From an uncultured Oscillospiraceae bacterium (GTDB lineage: Bacteria > Bacillota > Clostridia > Oscillospirales > Oscillospiraceae), in the NCBI GenBank assembly GCA_944385775.1, contig CALWYM010000105.1, forward strand, positions 1 through 9,798: a stretch of 9,798 nucleotides of DNA. The letters run 5' to 3'. Shown piece by piece: positions 6,460 to 9,798 of the stretch. A program made the translations under genes and the position numbers. Below the pieces are notes generated by a model. The model searched no databases. It saw only the letters and a list, made by a program, of their open reading frames with translations, and was not told where the DNA came from. Each line of letters begins with the position of its first letter. Within the stretch, counting starts at the first letter, position 1.

Positions 6460-6706
6460 AAAAACCCTCCTGTTGATCAGACATTGCTTTTTGCTATTTT
6501 ACAGAAAGAGCGGAAACAACAAAACTCCGCATAGGTACTGCCGCTAATGGCATTTAACTTTCTGAATCATATAATAGGATTTCAAACGGGACATGAAAGA
6601 TATACAGAGTAAAAAATATTTCCCAACCCCGAGGCATTATACGGCACAGAAGGGTATTGCAAACTGTATTTTCAAATGTGATATATAGTTAAGCAAGAAC
6701 AGATAT
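6460..6706. other. Intergenic region upstream of the recombinase gene
   Basis: About 250 bases without a supported gene. It holds the recombinase Shine-Dalgarno (6466-6471) and a candidate promoter at 6636-6662, which would give a leader of about 170 bases. Short open stretches on the minus strand (for example 19 codons) lack ribosome binding sites. No further repeat of the 17-bp switch site is seen here. Confidence 0.6.
6636..6662 (-). promoter_or_regulatory. Candidate promoter of the recombinase gene
   Basis: On the minus strand TTGCAA (6657-6662) and TATAAT (6636-6641) are 15 bases apart, or 16 if the -35 is read as TTTGCA. The spacer contains TCTGTGCC, which also occurs just before the -10 of the invertible promoter. 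Spacing is short, so strength is uncertain. Confidence 0.5.
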
Positions 6707-6746
6707 AAAAAAGGGGCAGGCAGCCACTGGCTGTCTGCCCCTTTTT
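6707..6746 (-). terminator. Intrinsic terminator of the flavoprotein gene, possibly bidirectional
   Basis: GGGGCAGGCAGCC (6713-6725) pairs with GGCTGTCTGCCCC (6729-6741) with one wobble and a 3-base loop, flanked by A6 and T5 so it is symmetrical. On the minus strand it lies about 25 bases after the flavoprotein stop. It isolates the recombinase region from transcription coming from the right. Confidence 0.9.
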
Positions 6747-6770
6747 ACGTACGAAATATTTTCTCCAGTT

Positions 6771-7424
6771 TTACCACGGAGAAGAAATTATAATTTTTCC
6801 AAGCTCACGTACCTCGCTGAGAGCTTTTGGAAAATGGGTCTCGTTATACTTAATCTTCTCCTCTGGATCAAAAAGCGTCCAATTAAACCGGCTGTAATCA
6901 GGAACCTGAACAGTGTTTCCGCAGATATACACATTGGTGCTGCCCACGTAGCTGTTTAGAGTTTTTCTGTAACGTTCCAACATACTGTGATAGGGAGTCC
7001 CTTCCCTGTAATTTTCCTCTTTTGCGTTGCTGGTCATGATAAGCAATACAGGAATAAAATGGGTGTTAGCGCAGGGATTCTCCTTATTATAGGTGAGCGA
7101 CTGGAACACAAGGCGCTCAAACAGAGCGCGAAAACCGGAGGTGCCGTCTCCCAGATAATTGGGTGTGCCCAGTACAAGACCGTCAGACTGTCTTATGGCG
7201 TCCAGTACCGGTGCAAGACCGTCACGGTAAACACATTTGCCGTAGCTTGCTTCCCTCTTGCAGCCAAAGCAGGATATGCACCCTGTAAATTTCTCAAGAG
7301 AGTACAGGTCAAAATATTCAGTCTCCGCCCCTTGGGTTTCCGCCCCGGTAAGGCACTCCTTTACAAGCTTTGCGGTGTTAAAGCCAAATCTGGGACTACA
7401 GTTTATTCCAACCAGTTTTTTTAT
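6771..7424 (-). CDS. Iron-sulfur flavoprotein-like NAD(P)H/FMN reductase with ATA in place of ATG
   Basis: Flavodoxin-fold redox protein of the NADPH-dependent FMN reductase/iron-sulfur flavoprotein group, expected to bind FMN and pass electrons in the cytoplasm; its partner is unknown. The frame runs KKLVGINCSPRFGFNTAKL (FMN phosphate loop, residues 2-20), then Cys49-x2-Cys52-x2-Cys55-x8-Cys64, the compact cluster motif of iron-sulfur flavoproteins, then TPNYLGDG (87-94) at the flavin ring, to a C-terminus at ISSPW; 217 residues, normal for the family. The expected start, 8 bases after AAAGGAAG (7433-7440), is ATA. No ATG, GTG or TTG occurs in frame until GTG at 7109, which would remove the whole flavin and cluster region, and a TAG lies just upstream. 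So either ATA is used weakly or the gene has lost its start. Confidence 0.75.
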   Translation of the reverse strand: MKKLVGINCSPRFGFNTAKLVKECLTGAETQGAETEYFDLYSLEKFTGCISCFGCKREASYGKCVYRDGLAPVLDAIRQSDGLVLGTPNYLGDGTSGFRALFERLVFQSLTYNKENPCANTHFIPVLLIMTSNAKEENYREGTPYHSMLERYRKTLNSYVGSTNVYICGNTVQVPDYSRFNWTLFDPEEKIKYNETHFPKALSEVRELGKIIISSPW

Positions 7425-7448
7425 AGTATCTACTTCCTTTCTGCTCTA

Positions 7449-7477
7449 ATAATAACAAAAATTTACTTTACCCTCAA
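7449..7477 (-). promoter_or_regulatory. Candidate promoter of the flavoprotein gene
   Basis: On the minus strand TTGAGG (7472-7477), 17 bases, then TATTAT (7449-7454). Start of transcription would be near 7442, just before the AAAGGAAG ribosome binding site, giving a very short leader. Confidence 0.6.
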
Positions 7478-7672
7478 GAGCAAAAAAAGGAAAAAACAAA
7501 CATTTTAAGGCAATTTATGGCGGCAATATGGCGTAGCGGAAAATTCGTTAACAGTTTAGAAACATTGTGTACAGAAATTACTAACATTTGAGCTTTAAAA
7601 TATAAAATGAATTGGAGTAAACTTTTTTGTTCCGGTAAGACGGGGACTGATAAAATATAGGGGGTCTGGGTT
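7478..7672. other. Divergent intergenic region, no clear promoter for the ABC genes
   Basis: An AT-rich stretch separating the flavoprotein and ABC transporter genes. Candidate plus-strand boxes are weak: TTGTTC with TAAAAT at an 18-base spacing just before the ABC gene, and TATAAA-like sequence near 7598-7610. No operator palindrome, riboswitch or RNA gene is recognised. Confidence 0.5.
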
Positions 7673-8380
7673 ATGGCAGGCAGTTTTATTGATTTTAATG
7701 GCGTATCCAAAACCTATGGACACGGAAACGCCAGGGTGGACGCGTTAAAGGAAGTGACATTTGGCATTAACGAGGGAGAATTTTGCGTGGTACTGGGCTC
7801 CTCCGGCGCGGGGAAAACTACGCTGCTCAATCTTCTGGGCGGTATGGATACCATTACGTCGGGGACCATAACATTTAACGGAAAGGATATTTCCAAGCTT
7901 TCAAAAAAAGGGCTTATAGAGTACAGAAGATATGATGAGAGAATTGTGTTCCAGTTTTACAATCTTATCCCTAATCTAACTGCCCTTGAAAACGTGGAGA
8001 TAGCTGCCCAGCTTTGCAAAAATCCCATACCGGCGGCGGAGGCTCTTGATATGGTGGGGCTTTCCCAGCGGAAGAACAATTTCCCTGCCCAGCTTTCCGG
8101 CGGAGAGCAGCAGAGAGTGGCGATAGCCAGAGCGCTGGCGAAAAACCCCAGGCTCCTGCTGTGCGACGAGCCTACGGGAGCGCTGGACTATCAGACGGGA
8201 AAGAGTATACTGAAGCTTCTTTACGACTTGAGCCGCGACAGGAAAACAACGGTTGTTGTCATAACCCACAATCAGGCTATTGCTCCCATGGCGGACAGAA
8301 TTATAAGAATAAAAAGCGGACAGATACAGTCAAATGAAATAAATAAGAATATAGTACCCATTGAGGAGATTGAGTGGTGA
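7673..8380 (+). CDS. ABC transporter ATP-binding protein (MacB/LolD/BceA-type)
   Basis: ATPase that pairs with an FtsX-type permease in exporters or mechanotransmission complexes acting at the inner face of the membrane. The 235 residues carry the complete set of motifs: Walker A GSSGAGKT (42-49), Q-loop Gln94, signature LSGGE (141-145), Walker B LLLCDE (161-166) with catalytic Glu166, D-loop ALD (170-172) and H-loop His199 (ITHN). The ATG follows a GGGGG run by 8 bases. The permease gene begins 4 bases after the stop, so the two form an operon. In Firmicutes such pairs often handle antimicrobial peptides, lipoproteins or macrolide-like compounds; substrate cannot be read here, and no regulator gene is in the window. 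Confidence 0.95.
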   Translation: MAGSFIDFNGVSKTYGHGNARVDALKEVTFGINEGEFCVVLGSSGAGKTTLLNLLGGMDTITSGTITFNGKDISKLSKKGLIEYRRYDERIVFQFYNLIPNLTALENVEIAAQLCKNPIPAAEALDMVGLSQRKNNFPAQLSGGEQQRVAIARALAKNPRLLLCDEPTGALDYQTGKSILKLLYDLSRDRKTTVVVITHNQAIAPMADRIIRIKSGQIQSNEINKNIVPIEEIEW

Positions 8381-8384
8381 TACT

Positions 8385-9798
8385 ATGGTAAAATCAGCGT
8401 TTAAAATGACAGTGCGAAGTATTGGCTCCTCATTGGGGCGGTTTATGGCGCTGCTTTTGATAATTGCCCTGAGCGTGGGCTTTTTTGCCGGGCTTAAGCT
8501 GACAAAGCCCGATATGCAAAGGACGGCGGAGATTTATTTCGATGAGCACAGCCTTTACGACTTTCGCCTTATTTCAACTCTTGGCTATGATGAGGAAAGC
8601 GTTGAAAGCCTGAGAGAAAATGAGATGGTGGACCTTGCCGAGGGCGCAGTGACCATGGACGCTCTTTTGACACTGGAGGATACTACTCTGCCCTACACGA
8701 TTATGACCCAGCCGCAAAGTATAAATACTGTTTCTCTGCTGGAGGGGCGGCTTGCGGAAAAACCGAGGGAGTGCGTTGTGGACAGAAGGGCGTTTTCCTC
8801 AGAGGATTTGGGAAAGGAGCTTGTCCTTTCACCTGAAAACGGGGAGAGTGTTTTTGGCAGTCTTGAAAGAGAGTCCTTTGTAATTGTGGGAATAGGTGAT
8901 TTGCCCACATATCTGGGGACAGACAGGGGCAGCTCCACCCTGGCGGGAGGCTCCTCTGCCGGTTTTGTTCTGATTATGGGGGAGGACTTTTCCACAGAAA
9001 CATATACAGATGTGTATATTACCCTTAAGGATATGGAGCTGGCATACTCAGATGAATACGGTGAGACCATAGACGAGCTTACCGACGCTGTAACGGAGCT
9101 TTCGGAGGCTGCAGCCCGGGAGCGGTATGACAGGCTGCTTTCGGAAAATAATTTGACAGAGGAAACGGCTGAGCTTGCGGGAATAAATCCGCCTGAGGTC
9201 TATGTGCTGACCCGGGAGGAAAATGCCGGCTTTGCAAGCTTTAAGAACGACACTTCCATTGTAAGCGGCATTGCTGATGTATTCCCATTGTTTTTTATAA
9301 TGGTGGCAATGCTGGTATGCGTAACCACAATGAGCCGAATGGTCAGTGAGGAGCGAACTCAGATAGGCGTTTTAAAGGCAATGGGATTCAGCAGCGGCTT
9401 TATAGCCGGAAAGTATATGCTCTATTCCGGTATTGCCACTGTGCTTGGCTGGGCGCTGGGATATGGACTTGGCGCCACCGGAATACCGGAAATGTTCTGG
9501 AAAGCCTATGAAAGCACCTACGGGTTTGCGCCGTTGTCTTACGACACCGGTGAAGGTATTTTGTTTTCCACACTGGCGGTGGCGCTAGTGGGAACTCAGG
9601 GCAGCACCATTTATTCATGTCGTCGTTCCCTTAAAAGCGTGCCGGCGGAGCTTGTGCGTCCCAGAGCGCCAAAACCTGGTAAACGGATTTTCCTTGAGCG
9701 TATCGGATTTATATGGCGGCGCCTTTCCTTTTTGCAAAAGGTGTCAATCCGTAATATGATACTTTCAAAAAAGCGGCTTGTGATGATGATTGTAGGTA
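8385..9798 (+). CDS. ABC transporter permease, large FtsX family (3' end beyond window)
   Basis: Membrane partner of the preceding ATPase. The frame is open from ATG at 8385 to the end of the window, 471 residues. Visible in order: first membrane helix about 17-38 (LGRFMALLLIIALSVGFFAG), an extracellular MacB-like domain about 40-285, a membrane helix about 293-316, the FtsX signature ERTQIGVLKAMGFSSGFIAGKYMLYS (323-348), two more helices at about 346-366 and 388-408, and then RRLSFLQKVSIRNMILSKKRLVMMI, which opens the second FtsX half. This layout predicts a protein of about 750-800 residues with duplicated FtsX units. The ATG is 4 bases after the ATPase stop, with GGTG overlapping that stop and AGGAG further up, implying coupled translation. 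Substrate unknown. Confidence 0.92.
   Translation, partial: MVKSAFKMTVRSIGSSLGRFMALLLIIALSVGFFAGLKLTKPDMQRTAEIYFDEHSLYDFRLISTLGYDEESVESLRENEMVDLAEGAVTMDALLTLEDTTLPYTIMTQPQSINTVSLLEGRLAEKPRECVVDRRAFSSEDLGKELVLSPENGESVFGSLERESFVIVGIGDLPTYLGTDRGSSTLAGGSSAGFVLIMGEDFSTETYTDVYITLKDMELAYSDEYGETIDELTDAVTELSEAAARERYDRLLSENNLTEETAELAGINPPEVYVLTREENAGFASFKNDTSIVSGIADVFPLFFIMVAMLVCVTTMSRMVSEERTQIGVLKAMGFSSGFIAGKYMLYSGIATVLGWALGYGLGATGIPEMFWKAYESTYGFAPLSYDTGEGILFSTLAVALVGTQGSTIYSCRRSLKSVPAELVRPRAPKPGKRIFLERIGFIWRRLSFLQKVSIRNMILSKKRLVMMIVG

Noticed and set aside
7474..7710. Minus-strand open frame between the flavoprotein and ABC genes
   Set aside because: Atypical composition, no ribosome binding site, and it overlaps both the ABC start and the flavoprotein promoter.
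8693..9070. Minus-strand open frames opposite the permease
   Set aside because: Antisense to a clear FtsX permease frame that is open from 8385 to the window end.

Overview
The window looks like a chromosomal segment of a low-to-mid GC Gram-positive anaerobe of the Clostridia, plausibly a gut Oscillospiraceae/Ruminococcaceae-type bacterium. The reasons are strong AGGAGG ribosome binding sites, a class B sortase with a sortase-anchored surface protein of clostridial type, the rplM-rpsI pair, and an ABC/FtsX exporter. Genus-level assignment is inference.

Layout: 1-837 (+) holds the end of rplM (L13) and all of rpsI (S9), closed by a terminator at 859-892. 973-5310 (-) is a three-gene unit read right to left: an unrecognised 89-residue protein, a 1060-residue cell-wall-anchored adhesin-like protein (signal peptide, Cys/His-rich repeats, parallel beta-helix, two Cna_B/pilin-type domains, Pro-Asp wall spacer, sorting signal), and a class B sortase. 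5352-5609 is a 258-bp element bounded by perfect 17-bp inverted repeats, and it carries a near-consensus sigma-A promoter. 5612-6459 (-) is a tyrosine recombinase gene whose stop lies 3 bp outside the right repeat; it is broken by a frameshift and an in-frame TAG. 6771-7424 (-) encodes an iron-sulfur flavoprotein-like reductase whose expected ATG is ATA. 7673-9798 (+) holds an ABC ATPase and the start of a large FtsX permease that runs off the window.

Main interpretation: 5352-5609 is a phase-variable promoter switch (inverton). As sequenced, its promoter points right, away from the surface-protein/sortase unit and antisense to the recombinase, so the operon would be OFF. Inversion between the repeats would point the same promoter at the 89-residue ORF, adhesin and sortase with a leader of about 90 nt. 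The neighbouring recombinase is the natural enzyme for the flip. Because its gene is disrupted, the switch may be frozen OFF, or flipped in trans by another recombinase. A promoter upstream of the recombinase gene shares an 8-nt spacer block with the inverton promoter, which suggests common origin or control.

Everything here is read by eye from the sequence. Inversion, promoter activity, anchoring and the reality of the lesions are untested.
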